In this document: positions 8,859-16,989 of the stretch, piece after piece | Numbering within the stretch: position 1 is the stretch's first letter | How the letters are laid out: each line of letters opens with the position of its first letter | Source: Balneola sp. | GTDB lineage: Bacteria > Bacteroidota > Rhodothermia > Balneolales > Balneolaceae | Length of the DNA: 64,000 nt | NCBI GenBank assembly: GCA_002694685.1 | Contig: NZMW01000001.1 | Location: 186,001 to 250,000, forward strand | Direction of reading: 5' to 3' | Position numbers and translations under genes: made by a program | Notes under the pieces: model-generated | The model's database searches: none | Told to the model about the DNA's origin: nothing | Seen by the model: the letters and a program-made list of their open reading frames with translations, nothing else

Positions 8859-9385
8859 AATACAATCTCTTCGACCTCTACTTCAATCCAGATTTCTTCG
8901 TCAGAATAGGTATAAGTACCACCTTGGCCGCTTATAATTGGAGGATCAAGAATAAGCACTCTTTTTTCACCCTCTTTCATTCCTAAAACACCCTCTTGGA
9001 ACTGAGCTTCTGTTATGATGGATGGATTTCTTCTGCCAATAGATGAAGTAATAAATTTCACATAATCGATGGATGGGCTTGTTGATCCATTAACATATGT
9101 ACTTGTAATCACATCACTCAGATCATCCCTGTACCTTTTCGTGTAGTAAAAATTTACCTGATCTCTTGGAGTAACTTCAATCTCACCAGATCCTTCTTCC
9201 AAAACATATATGATCAAGCCTGAATCAGTGGTATCAACACTGATAGGATTTGTAATAGATAATGGAGCAGGAACAGTTGAATAGTCAGTTCTGAATCTAT
9301 CGTTAGTATCACAAGAAATGGATAGAAAAAGAAAGGCGGCTAAAAAAGTAGCTAGAAAAAATCGTTGAGTAGGTATTGATTTCAT
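8855..9385 (-). CDS. FKBP-type peptidyl-prolyl isomerase-like lipoprotein
   Basis: I chose ATG 9385 (176 residues) rather than the TTG 27 bases upstream. It gives a clean lipoprotein signal: KSIPTQRFF, a hydrophobic stretch, then the lipobox LSISC. After a short linker, DSGLIIYVLEEGSGE and a 'VNFYYTKRY' strand, then QEGVLGMKEGEKRVLILDPP, match the FKBP fold, which has GLxxxVLxxGxG and F..GL.GMK.G.kr.l.IPP. The expected 'IPP' is DPP, and several active-site aromatics are not evident, so isomerase activity is uncertain. It probably sits on the inner face of the outer membrane or in the periplasm as a folding helper. It overlaps alr tail to tail. Confidence 0.75.
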   Translation of the reverse strand: MKSIPTQRFFLATFLAAFLFLSISCDTNDRFRTDYSTVPAPLSITNPISVDTTDSGLIIYVLEEGSGEIEVTPRDQVNFYYTKRYRDDLSDVITSTYVNGSTSPSIDYVKFITSSIGRRNPSIITEAQFQEGVLGMKEGEKRVLILDPPIISGQGGTYTYSDEEIWIEVEVEEIVF

Positions 9386-9516
9386 TTGGCTGATAAAGAA
9401 ATTCTTATTCAAAAGTATAAATGCTAAACTATTCGGATTGATTTTTATTTCACTAAAGATAAAGCTTCAAAGGCTTAAAACCATAGATGATTAGGGATTA
9501 TTCTATCCACAACTTA

Positions 9517-10359
9517 TTAGTCGGTGCCCGAAATTGCTTTATCAAGTTCCTTCTTCCGTTTACGGCCAGCGTAGCGGCTTATCCAAATGGAAAGTTCATA
9601 CAGCACAGTTAACGGTAATGCTATAAGGATCTGTGAAATAGGGTCGGGGGGAGTTAGCATCGCAGAGACGACTAGGGCAAATATAATGGAGTGCCGGCGA
9701 TATTTTTTGAGGAGTTCCGGGGTTAATATCCCAATTCTAGAAAGGGAATAACTGACCACCGGAATCTGAAAAATAACCCCACAGGCTACCACCCACATAG
9801 ATATTGAGCTGAAGTATTCATTGATGTCAAAATCATTACGTATGATGTCTGATATCTGGAACTGAGCAAAAAACTGCAAAGCAAAGGGAACTAAAATCAT
9901 ATACCCAAAACTTACACCCAACAAAAAGAAAAAGGTGATAAAGAAGGTGCTAAAGAAGGTTTTCTTTTTTTCTGATGATTCAAGAGCCGGCTCAATAAAT
10001 GCCCAGATCTGATAGATGAATATCGGAGACCCGATAATGAACCCGGTTACAAACAAGGTTCCCCAAAAGGTGAAAAACTGTCCGGGTAATCTTCGGCTTT
10101 GGAGTTCAAAATTAACGGCATCAACCCGAAGTAAGTCGTACATGAAAAAATCAGACCGTGTTGGTCCCAGCATTACTTTTTCAACAATAAAATCGGAGAA
10201 AATGAAGGCTATAACTACACCGACCATAACTCCAACCAGTCCTTTAACCAATCGCCATCTTAGTTCTTCAAGATGATCGAGGAAAGACATGGTATCGGTA
10301 CGGTTAGCGGGTTTCTTGGCCTTAGGCGGCTCACCTTCCATTATTTGACGTTGTTCCAA
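9517..10359 (-). CDS. tatC: Twin-arginine translocase subunit TatC
   Basis: An inner-membrane protein of 280 residues with six predicted helices. The N-terminal cytoplasmic motif MSFLDHLEELRWRL (about 24-37) is the TatC signature that binds twin-arginine signal peptides, and the conserved ALESSEKKKT loop and SAMLTPPDP motif follow. The listed start is TTG with AGGA seven bases upstream; ATG seven codons in and ATG at the signature are alternatives. It is the last gene of rpiB-glyA-tatC on the minus strand, 18 bases after glyA. No tatA/B gene is visible in the window. Confidence 0.95.
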   Translation of the reverse strand: MEQRQIMEGEPPKAKKPANRTDTMSFLDHLEELRWRLVKGLVGVMVGVVIAFIFSDFIVEKVMLGPTRSDFFMYDLLRVDAVNFELQSRRLPGQFFTFWGTLFVTGFIIGSPIFIYQIWAFIEPALESSEKKKTFFSTFFITFFFLLGVSFGYMILVPFALQFFAQFQISDIIRNDFDINEYFSSISMWVVACGVIFQIPVVSYSLSRIGILTPELLKKYRRHSIIFALVVSAMLTPPDPISQILIALPLTVLYELSIWISRYAGRKRKKELDKAISGTD

Positions 10360-10377
10360 AGTGGGGTCCTGTATTGC

Positions 10378-11676
10378 TTATGCAGTTACAAAATCATAGA
10401 GAGGGAAACGATCGCACAAATCACGTACTTCCTGCTCTACTGATTTGTGAATTTCTTCGTTTTCCGGGTTCTGTAATACTTTGTCGATCAACACCGCGAT
10501 TTGTTCAAATTCTGCTTCTTTTAGTCCGCGAGTTGTCATAGCAGGGGAGCCGATTCGGATACCGGAAGTTACAAATGGGCTTTCTGTATCGAATGGTACC
10601 ATATTCTTATTTACTGTGATGGCTGCATTTTCCAGAGCCTCTTCAGCAATCTTACCATTCAATCCTTTACTCCTAAGGTCAATCAGTATAAGGTGATTGT
10701 CAGTACCGCCACTTACCAAATCGTATCCCATTTCCATGAACTTATCGCCCATAGCCTTGGCATTTTTCTGGGTTTGTGTCTGGTACTCTTTAAAGTCATC
10801 CTGAAGTGCTTCTCCAAAGGCTACGGCTTTAGCGGCAATAACGTGCATCAGCGGACCGCCTTGGGTTCCTGGAAAAACTGCTGAGTCAAAAATTTCACCC
10901 CAGTTCTTGGTTCTCCCGGATTTGCGTGCGGTTACTCCAATCGTGTTTTCTCCATCTTTCCCTACTAAAATCATTCCGCCACGTGGTCCGCGTAATGTTT
11001 TGTGTGTAGTTGTAGTGATTACGTGAGAATGAGGCAGGGGATCGTTAAGATTGCCGGTGGCTATAAGTCCTGCAGTATGTGCCATATCCATCCAGAGCAG
11101 GGCACCAACTTCATCTGCGATACTCCGGAAAGCTTCGTAGTCATAGTCTCTGGTGTAAGCTGAAGCTCCGATTGAAATCATGGTTGGCTTAACTTCCAGT
11201 GCCCGGTCACGGATTACATTCATATCGAGGCGACCGGTTTCCTTGTTTACTCCATAAAACTCAGCATTATAGTTGATGCCTGAAAAGTTTACTGGAGATC
11301 CATGTGTAAGGTGCCCGCCGTGTGAAAGGTCAAATCCCAAAAGCGTATCACCCGGTTTCATACAGGCGAGATAAACAGCTGCATTTGCCGTAGCACCGGA
11401 ATGTGGCTGAACGTTTACCCAATCTGCTCCGAAAAGCTTTTTAGCTCGTTCAATTGCGTGATTCTCAACCACATCAACAAACTCACAACCTCCATAGTAT
11501 CTCTTCCCAGGATAGCCTTCAGCATACTTGTTGGTTAAGGTACTTCCCATGGCCGCTATAGTGGCTTTAGAAGCAAAGTTCTCGGAAGCAATTAATTCTA
11601 AGTTATAATTCTGACGATCGGCTTCTTTTTCAAGCAGGCTAAAAATTTCTGAATCTTGCTCTTGCAGGGATTTCAT
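10378..11676 (-). CDS. glyA: Serine hydroxymethyltransferase
   Basis: Converts serine plus tetrahydrofolate to glycine plus methylene-tetrahydrofolate, the main one-carbon supply. The protein has 432 residues. The PLP lysine is K226 in [14 protein letters not shown], one of the most invariant motifs in the family. [14 protein letters not shown] (about 23-36), [12 protein letters not shown] and HGGHLTHG are further signatures. It lies between rpiB (9 bases upstream) and tatC in a tight minus-strand operon. There is no glycine riboswitch or other leader upstream, since rpiB abuts it. Confidence 0.98.
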   Translation of the reverse strand: MKSLQEQDSEIFSLLEKEADRQNYNLELIASENFASKATIAAMGSTLTNKYAEGYPGKRYYGGCEFVDVVENHAIERAKKLFGADWVNVQPHSGATANAAVYLACMKPGDTLLGFDLSHGGHLTHGSPVNFSGINYNAEFYGVNKETGRLDMNVIRDRALEVKPTMISIGASAYTRDYDYEAFRSIADEVGALLWMDMAHTAGLIATGNLNDPLPHSHVITTTTHKTLRGPRGGMILVGKDGENTIGVTARKSGRTKNWGEIFDSAVFPGTQGGPLMHVIAAKAVAFGEALQDDFKEYQTQTQKNAKAMGDKFMEMGYDLVSGGTDNHLILIDLRSKGLNGKIAEEALENAAITVNKNMVPFDTESPFVTSGIRIGSPAMTTRGLKEAEFEQIAVLIDKVLQNPENEEIHKSVEQEVRDLCDRFPLYDFVTA

Positions 11677-11685
11677 TAGCGGCTG

Positions 11686-12126
11686 TTACTTTTGTGTTAG
11701 GGATTCAATTTTGTTAACGCGTCTTTCGTGGCGGCCACCTTCAAATTTGGTAGTAAACCAGACTTCAAGAATTTCTTTGATTTGTGACTCATCCAATTCC
11801 CGACCGGGTAAACACATAATGTTGGCATTATTATGCTGGCGTGTAAGTTCAGCAGCTTTGGTAGAGTATGTGAGTCCTGCTCTTACTTTTGGGTATTTAT
11901 TAGCAGTCATACATACGCCTTGTCCACTTCCGCAAACCAAAACTCCCAGTTCGTGTTCGCCTTCATTTATCAGCTCTGATACTTTAATGGCAAAGTCCGG
12001 ATAGTCGACGGAATCTTCGGAGTGAGTGCCATAGTCAACAGGGGTATGGCCCATTTCTTCGAGTAACTTTTTAGCAATTTCCTTAGCGGGATATCCAGCG
12101 TGGTCGCTTGCTATAGGGATGATCAT
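11686..12126 (-). CDS. rpiB: Ribose-5-phosphate isomerase B
   Basis: Interconverts ribulose- and ribose-5-phosphate in the pentose phosphate pathway. The open frame includes an upstream TTG at 12129; the adjacent ATG at 12126 gives the normal RpiB start (MIIPIASDHAGYPAK) and 146 residues. Signatures are SDHAGY (phosphate binding), VCGSGQGVCM with the catalytic cysteine loop, and HNNANIMCLPGRE. It is the promoter-proximal gene of rpiB-glyA-tatC and diverges from the inositol-monophosphatase-family gene across about 140 bases. A LacAB-type sugar isomerase is an alternative, but the length and motifs suit RpiB. Confidence 0.95.
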   Translation of the reverse strand: MIIPIASDHAGYPAKEIAKKLLEEMGHTPVDYGTHSEDSVDYPDFAIKVSELINEGEHELGVLVCGSGQGVCMTANKYPKVRAGLTYSTKAAELTRQHNNANIMCLPGRELDESQIKEILEVWFTTKFEGGRHERRVNKIESLTQK

Positions 12127-12222
12127 CAATCTGTATTTTGGGTAAGAAATTGAAAAAAGAATATCCTCATTTTTTGCCTGATATTAAAGCCAACAATTAA
12201 GGAAATACCGCTTTTTAATATC

Positions 12223-12230
12223 TATCTTTG
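12223..12230 (+). promoter_or_regulatory. Possible -7 promoter element for the inositol-monophosphatase-family gene
   Basis: TATCTTTG matches the Bacteroidota -7 consensus TAnnTTTG and lies 36 bases before the TTG start at 12267. No clear TTTG -33 partner is seen, so this is suggestive only. Confidence 0.3.
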
Positions 12231-12266
12231 TTAAATCACACACTCTAATTAAACAATCAGTAGAAT

Positions 12267-13088
12267 TTGAATTACTCCAACGAGTTAGAAGTAGCAAAGA
12301 AAGCCGCAGAAGAAGCATCCGTAATAATTCGTGATTATGTCAGCCGAGCATCCTTCGATGTAAAACTTAAAGGAAAGAATGATTTAGTCACTGATGCTGA
12401 CGTAAACTCAGAGAAAAAAATCATCGAAATTATCCAGGCATCTTTTCCTGAGGATGAAATTTTGGCTGAAGAATCTCAGAAGAAAACCTCCTTGCCGGAT
12501 GGACGTGTTTGGATCATTGATCCGATTGACGGAACCACAAACTTTGCTCACGGTTTCCCGGTTTATTGCGTCTCTATTGCTTTATGGGAAGACAAGGAAC
12601 CCAAAGTTGGACTGGTTTTAGAAGTAGCCAATGACGAACTATTCACAGCGGTTGAGGGGCAGGGTGCATTTTTAAACGGGGAGTCGATTCAAATATCCCA
12701 AAATAATGACCCTTCATCTTCTTTGATTGGCACCGGCTTTCCCTATAACAACCTGGATCTGGTAGATAATTACCTGGTTCTGTTTAAAAGGATGATGGAG
12801 AAAACGCATGGTGTACGGCGTCCGGGTTCTGCTGCCTGGGACTTATGCAATGTTGCGTGTGGTAGGTTCGAAGGGTTTTATGAATATGGGTTGAGTCCCT
12901 GGGATGTAGCTGCAGGAGTGCTGATAATTCAGGAGGCCGGGGGAATTGTTACCGATTGGGCCGGCGAAGATGACTGGCTCTTTGGTCAGCGCATTATTGC
13001 CGGTAATCGATCACTCCAGGCATTCCTTCAAAAAGAAATCGAGGAGTGTTTTGATGCTTCTCAAATGAAAGGGAAGTTCACGGGATAG
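12267..13088 (+). CDS. Inositol-1-monophosphatase family protein
   Basis: A Mg2+-dependent sugar-phosphate phosphatase of 273 residues, SuhB-like in length. The metal sites are DLVTDADVNSEK (about 43-54), the glutamate of DEILAEES, IIDPIDGTTNFAHGFP (the IMPase signature 1) and GLSPWDVAAGVLIIQEAGG (signature 2). All metal ligands are present, so it should be active. Substrates in the family include inositol phosphate, histidinol phosphate, fructose bisphosphate and 3'-phosphoadenosine 5'-phosphate; the sequence does not decide. The start is TTG; there is no ATG before the conserved helix. It stands alone on the plus strand, divergent from rpiB. Confidence 0.92.
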   Translation: MNYSNELEVAKKAAEEASVIIRDYVSRASFDVKLKGKNDLVTDADVNSEKKIIEIIQASFPEDEILAEESQKKTSLPDGRVWIIDPIDGTTNFAHGFPVYCVSIALWEDKEPKVGLVLEVANDELFTAVEGQGAFLNGESIQISQNNDPSSSLIGTGFPYNNLDLVDNYLVLFKRMMEKTHGVRRPGSAAWDLCNVACGRFEGFYEYGLSPWDVAAGVLIIQEAGGIVTDWAGEDDWLFGQRIIAGNRSLQAFLQKEIEECFDASQMKGKFTG

Positions 13089-13166
13089 CTTTCTTAAAGG
13101 CAGTTTAAATTGAAAAGAGGTCTAAAATTATTTCATCTGCATATATGACATAGCTAAATAAAGATG

Positions 13167-13174
13167 TAATTTTG
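13167..13174 (+). promoter_or_regulatory. Possible -7 promoter element before the GNAT/ATP-grasp fusion gene
   Basis: TAATTTTG fits the TAnnTTTG consensus of Bacteroidota promoters, 23 bases before the ATG at 13198. No convincing -33 box is visible. Confidence 0.3.
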
Positions 13175-13197
13175 GAATATAATTAACTGCCTTTCAC

Positions 13198-15162
13198 ATG
13201 GATATTTCAATCAGGAGATCCCGGTTAAGCGACCTCGATCTTTTGCTTCATCTTGAACGTAAATCGTTTCCTTATTTTCAACAGAGTTCCCGAAGAACCC
13301 TCGACCTAAGCCTAAAGAGCAACTTTCAGCAGGTATGGATTGCGGAAGCTCAACAAGAAACGGGCGTTGAAGCTATTGGGAGCTTAGTGCTCTACATGTA
13401 CAAGAAGACGATCCGAATTTTTTCTGTTGTAGTGGATCCTGATCTTCAAGGAAAAGGCATTGGAAGCACACTCTTGGAAAAAGTGCACAGCATTGCTTTG
13501 GAGAAAGGTGCTGAACGTATTTCACTCGAAGTCTATGCAGAGAACAGGAAGCTTATCAACTGGTACAAAAAAGCGGGTTTCAGTTCTACTGAATTGCTCA
13601 GTGATTATTACGAATTGGGACGGGATGGTCTGCGGATGGTTAAAGAGTTGCCCAAGGCGGAGTTTAAAAACCGTATATCGAACATTATTGTAGTAGATGA
13701 TCCTAAAAATTGGAAGCTTGACATTGAAAATGTCGAAGTCGTTTCTTCGGCTGACTATACCTCCAACAAAGGGATGTTTTCAGAGCGATCTTTGCGCGTT
13801 TTTAACTTATGTAATTCCTATAAGTATCAAAGTATAGGCTATTATGTGTCCCTTTTAGCATCCGCAAGAGAACATAGAGCAATTCCTAATGTAACTACAA
13901 TCAGGGATTTTAAAGATACAGGAGCAATCAGTTCAATAGCAGATGATATTGAAGAAGTTATACAGAAGGCTTTGCAAAAAAGAGGAGAAAATAAGCTGAG
14001 TTTAAATGTGTACTTCGGGCATACAATTGATCCGGCTTTTAAAGTATTAGGGCAAAAGCTGTATCACCTGTTTGAGGCCCCGATGTTTCAGGTGCAATTC
14101 AGCAAAGGGCAATTCTGGGAAGTAAAGAAAATAGTCCCCCTAAGTTTAAATAAAGTGAAACCGGAAGACTTGCTTTCTGTTCAGGAATTTGCAGCTATTT
14201 ATTTCAAGTCCAGAAGATTTAAACGGACGAAACTCAAGAGTTATAAATACTATTTGGCCATTCTGGTTAATCCTGAAGAAGCGAATCCACCATCAAACAA
14301 AAAAGCGCTTAAGAATTTTGAAAAAGCAGCTGATGAGCTGGATATCTACACAGAATTCATCACAAAAGAAGACTATAACCGACTGTCGGAATTTGATGCC
14401 CTATTTATTCGGGAAACTACAAACGTAAATGAGTACACCTATCAATTTTCGAGGAAAGCTTATGCTGAGGGTTTAGCTGTAATCGACGATCCCTGGTCTA
14501 TTTTGAGATGTTCAAACAAAATCTATCTGCATGAGCGCTTAAAAATGAACAACATACGAACACCGGAAACGCAGGTCTTTTTTAAAAACTCCATTAAGCA
14601 AAATAGTCTTAAGAATTTGAGCTATCCGTTAATCCTAAAGCAGCCGGATAGTGCCTTTTCTCTTGGAGTAATCAAAGTGAATGATGAGAGTGAGCTAAAG
14701 GAATCGCTGAACCTATTATTTAAAAAATCCGATCTGGTTCTTGCCCAAGAATTCCTTCCATCCGACTATGATTGGCGAATCGGTGTGCTTGATAATGAAC
14801 CAGTGTTTGCTTGTAAATATTTCATGGCAAAAGATCATTGGCAGATCTATAATTGGAAAGGAGCCAAGAAAAATCAGGAGGGGGCAGCAACTACTGTACT
14901 GATTGAAGAAGTACCTAAACAGGTACTGAAATTAGCTACTAAAGCAGCAGCTTTAATGGGGAATGGTTTATATGGTGTGGATCTAAAAATGGTTGGTGAT
15001 AAGGCGTATGTAATCGAGGTTAATGACAACCCAAATATTGACTCCGGTGTTGAAGACAAAGCCTCTGGTATTGATCTCTACAAGAAGGTGATCAAATCTC
15101 TCGTTACTCGTATTGAAATGTCCAGGAACATAGAACGATTTGTGAGTGTTGAGCCAAATTGA
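13198..15162 (+). CDS. GNAT acetyltransferase / RimK-N-like / ATP-grasp ligase fusion
   Basis: A 654-residue three-domain protein. Residues 1-150 are a GNAT acyltransferase with the acetyl-CoA loop QGKGIGS (84-90) and the tail NWYKKAGF. Residues about 160-370 look like the RimK-like ATP-grasp N-terminal domain (called RLAN in Pfam, from memory). Residues about 390-650 are an ATP-grasp ligase: YPLILKQPDSAFSLGVIKV (ATP lysines), LAQEFLPSDYDWRIGVL, and the Mg2+ site EVNDNPNIDSG (from 607). Such ligases join an amine to an acyl phosphate, as in glutamate tagging by RimK. The fused GNAT could supply or cap the product. No partner ligase or peptidase gene lies beside it, so substrate and product are unknown. 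It stands alone with its own upstream region. Confidence 0.85.
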   Translation: MDISIRRSRLSDLDLLLHLERKSFPYFQQSSRRTLDLSLKSNFQQVWIAEAQQETGVEAIGSLVLYMYKKTIRIFSVVVDPDLQGKGIGSTLLEKVHSIALEKGAERISLEVYAENRKLINWYKKAGFSSTELLSDYYELGRDGLRMVKELPKAEFKNRISNIIVVDDPKNWKLDIENVEVVSSADYTSNKGMFSERSLRVFNLCNSYKYQSIGYYVSLLASAREHRAIPNVTTIRDFKDTGAISSIADDIEEVIQKALQKRGENKLSLNVYFGHTIDPAFKVLGQKLYHLFEAPMFQVQFSKGQFWEVKKIVPLSLNKVKPEDLLSVQEFAAIYFKSRRFKRTKLKSYKYYLAILVNPEEANPPSNKKALKNFEKAADELDIYTEFITKEDYNRLSEFDALFIRETTNVNEYTYQFSRKAYAEGLAVIDDPWSILRCSNKIYLHERLKMNNIRTPETQVFFKNSIKQNSLKNLSYPLILKQPDSAFSLGVIKVNDESELKESLNLLFKKSDLVLAQEFLPSDYDWRIGVLDNEPVFACKYFMAKDHWQIYNWKGAKKNQEGAATTVLIEEVPKQVLKLATKAAALMGNGLYGVDLKMVGDKAYVIEVNDNPNIDSGVEDKASGIDLYKKVIKSLVTRIEMSRNIERFVSVEPN

Positions 15163-15262
15163 TTGCTTACATCAAAAAACATGTAGGCAATCGGAAAAGC
15201 TATTTTCTAAAAACTCGCAATAGTATATATTGATCACCTAAGCTCATGAAATACTATTAGAT

Positions 15263-16720
15263 ATGAAAAATTTTCTCATGAACCGTAATTTTTTAAAAAC
15301 TATTAGCTCAAGAATCATACTGAGTAGTATTGGTTTTATGCTTCTAATCTTTGTTTGGAAAGGATGCAAGACCGTAAACGATGATGGGAATAATTCTCCC
15401 GAGCTTTGGTTGACAACGGCCGACGGTCAGGCTCTGTTTCAAAAACTTGAAGACAGATTAAGAAAAGCAGACTCAAATTCCGGCAATCCAGTAATAAATA
15501 TTAACTCGAATACTACCTATCAGACTATAGATGGTTTTGGATATTCTTTAACAGGAGGTAGCGCCCTTCACTTAAATAATATGGATGCTTCGGCCAGAGA
15601 AAGCATTCTAAACGAATTATTTGGGGAAGGAGAAGGCAAAATAGGAGTTAGCTATTTAAGGGTTAGTATAGGAGCTTCTGATCTTGATCCAGCTCCATTT
15701 TCATACAACGAATTACCCGCTGGTCAGACGGATGAAAGTATGGAAAATTTCAGCCTTGACCCAGATAGGGAGTATTTGATTCCGGTACTAAAAGAAATAT
15801 TAGATATCTATCCAGACTTAAAGATTCTGGGTTCACCTTGGTCGGCGCCTACCTGGATGAAAACCAGTAAATCTACAATAGGTGGAAGGCTAATGCCGGA
15901 GTATTATGACGCATATGCGTTGTATTTCGTTAAATATATTCAAGGAATGGCTGATGAAGGTATTCCTATAGATGCAATCACGGTACAGAACGAACCTTTG
16001 CACGACAGCAATAATCCAAGTATGTACATGGAAGCAAGTGAACAGGCTGATTTCGTGAAAAATCACTTAGGACCTGCTTTCGATGAGGCCGGAATTGATA
16101 CCAAGATTATTATTTGGGATCACAATGCTGATAATCCACAGTATCCGATTAGTATTATGAACGACCCCGAAGCAAAACAGTATGTGGACGGTTCTGCTTT
16201 TCATTTGTATGGGGGAGATATCTCAGCTTTAAGCACTGTCCATAATGCACACCCGGATAAGAACCTGTATTTCACTGAGCAATGGATTGGAGCCCCCGGT
16301 AACTTTTCATCTGACTTATCATGGCATATCCGTGAGTTGATTGTTGGCGCCACCAGAAACTGGAGCCGTAATGTATTGGAGTGGAATTTAGCGGCCGACC
16401 CTAACCAAGATCCACATACGGATGGAGGGTGTACACAATGCCTGGGGGCTTTAACAATTGATGGAAATGAAGTTACTCGAAATCCTGCCTATTATATCAT
16501 TGCTCATGCTTCGAAGTTTGTAAGACCGGGGTCTGTACGTATTCAATCTAATGAGATCGAAGGATTGCCAAACGTTGCTTTCAAGAACCCTGATGGACAG
16601 ATTGTATTGGTTGTTTTAAACGACACAGATTCAGGAATTGATTTTGATATCTCTGTTGACGGAGAAGTGAAATCTCTCACGTTATTCTCGGGTTCAGTGG
16701 GGACTGTTGTCTGGGATTAA
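15263..16720 (+). CDS. GH30-family glycosidase, probable surface or periplasmic lipoprotein
   Basis: A retaining beta-glycosidase of 485 residues. After a hydrophobic signal there is a cysteine at 35 (FVWKGC), a non-canonical but plausible lipobox. The GH30 opening motif IDGFGYSLTGGSA (about 89-101) is clear. The acid/base is E244 in ITVQNEPLH and the nucleophile is E339 in LYFTEQWIG. The small beta-sandwich side domain follows (NDTDSGIDFDISVDG). GH30 covers glucosylceramidase, beta-1,6-glucanase and xylanase types. The fold with SPWSAPTWMKT and the linked GH3 gene suggest a beta-glucan, possibly beta-1,6-linked, but this is inference. ATG 15263 is used; ATG at codon 6 also gives a full signal. 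Confidence 0.9.
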   Translation: MKNFLMNRNFLKTISSRIILSSIGFMLLIFVWKGCKTVNDDGNNSPELWLTTADGQALFQKLEDRLRKADSNSGNPVININSNTTYQTIDGFGYSLTGGSALHLNNMDASARESILNELFGEGEGKIGVSYLRVSIGASDLDPAPFSYNELPAGQTDESMENFSLDPDREYLIPVLKEILDIYPDLKILGSPWSAPTWMKTSKSTIGGRLMPEYYDAYALYFVKYIQGMADEGIPIDAITVQNEPLHDSNNPSMYMEASEQADFVKNHLGPAFDEAGIDTKIIIWDHNADNPQYPISIMNDPEAKQYVDGSAFHLYGGDISALSTVHNAHPDKNLYFTEQWIGAPGNFSSDLSWHIRELIVGATRNWSRNVLEWNLAADPNQDPHTDGGCTQCLGALTIDGNEVTRNPAYYIIAHASKFVRPGSVRIQSNEIEGLPNVAFKNPDGQIVLVVLNDTDSGIDFDISVDGEVKSLTLFSGSVGTVVWD

Positions 16721-16739
16721 GGTGAACTGAATTCACCTT
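16719..16739 (+). terminator. Hairpin at the end of the GH30 gene
   Basis: AAGGTGAA (16719-16726), a 5-base loop, and TTCACCTT (16732-16739) form a perfect 8-bp stem starting in the stop codon, followed by a pyrimidine-rich stretch. It is a moderate intrinsic terminator. The next 250 bases up to 16989 are AT-rich without a gene. Confidence 0.55.
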
Positions 16740-16989
16740 TCCCCTTTATACCTATTCAGCGATTGAGAATGTATGAAGCTTAAATTCTTAGTTTTTGATC
16801 TAAGAATGAGGTAGTAATCTTAACAGAGTAAGATGCTTAGCTAGTCCAGTTTTTTCCGAACTCTACTTTGCCTAATTAAAGTTGACAAAACTGAATAATA
16901 ATATATAAACTCCAATCCCCTGAGCCGCTAATATTGCAAACAAATTTACTGAATGAACTTCAGGAGTTCCGCACACTTACATCTTTGAT

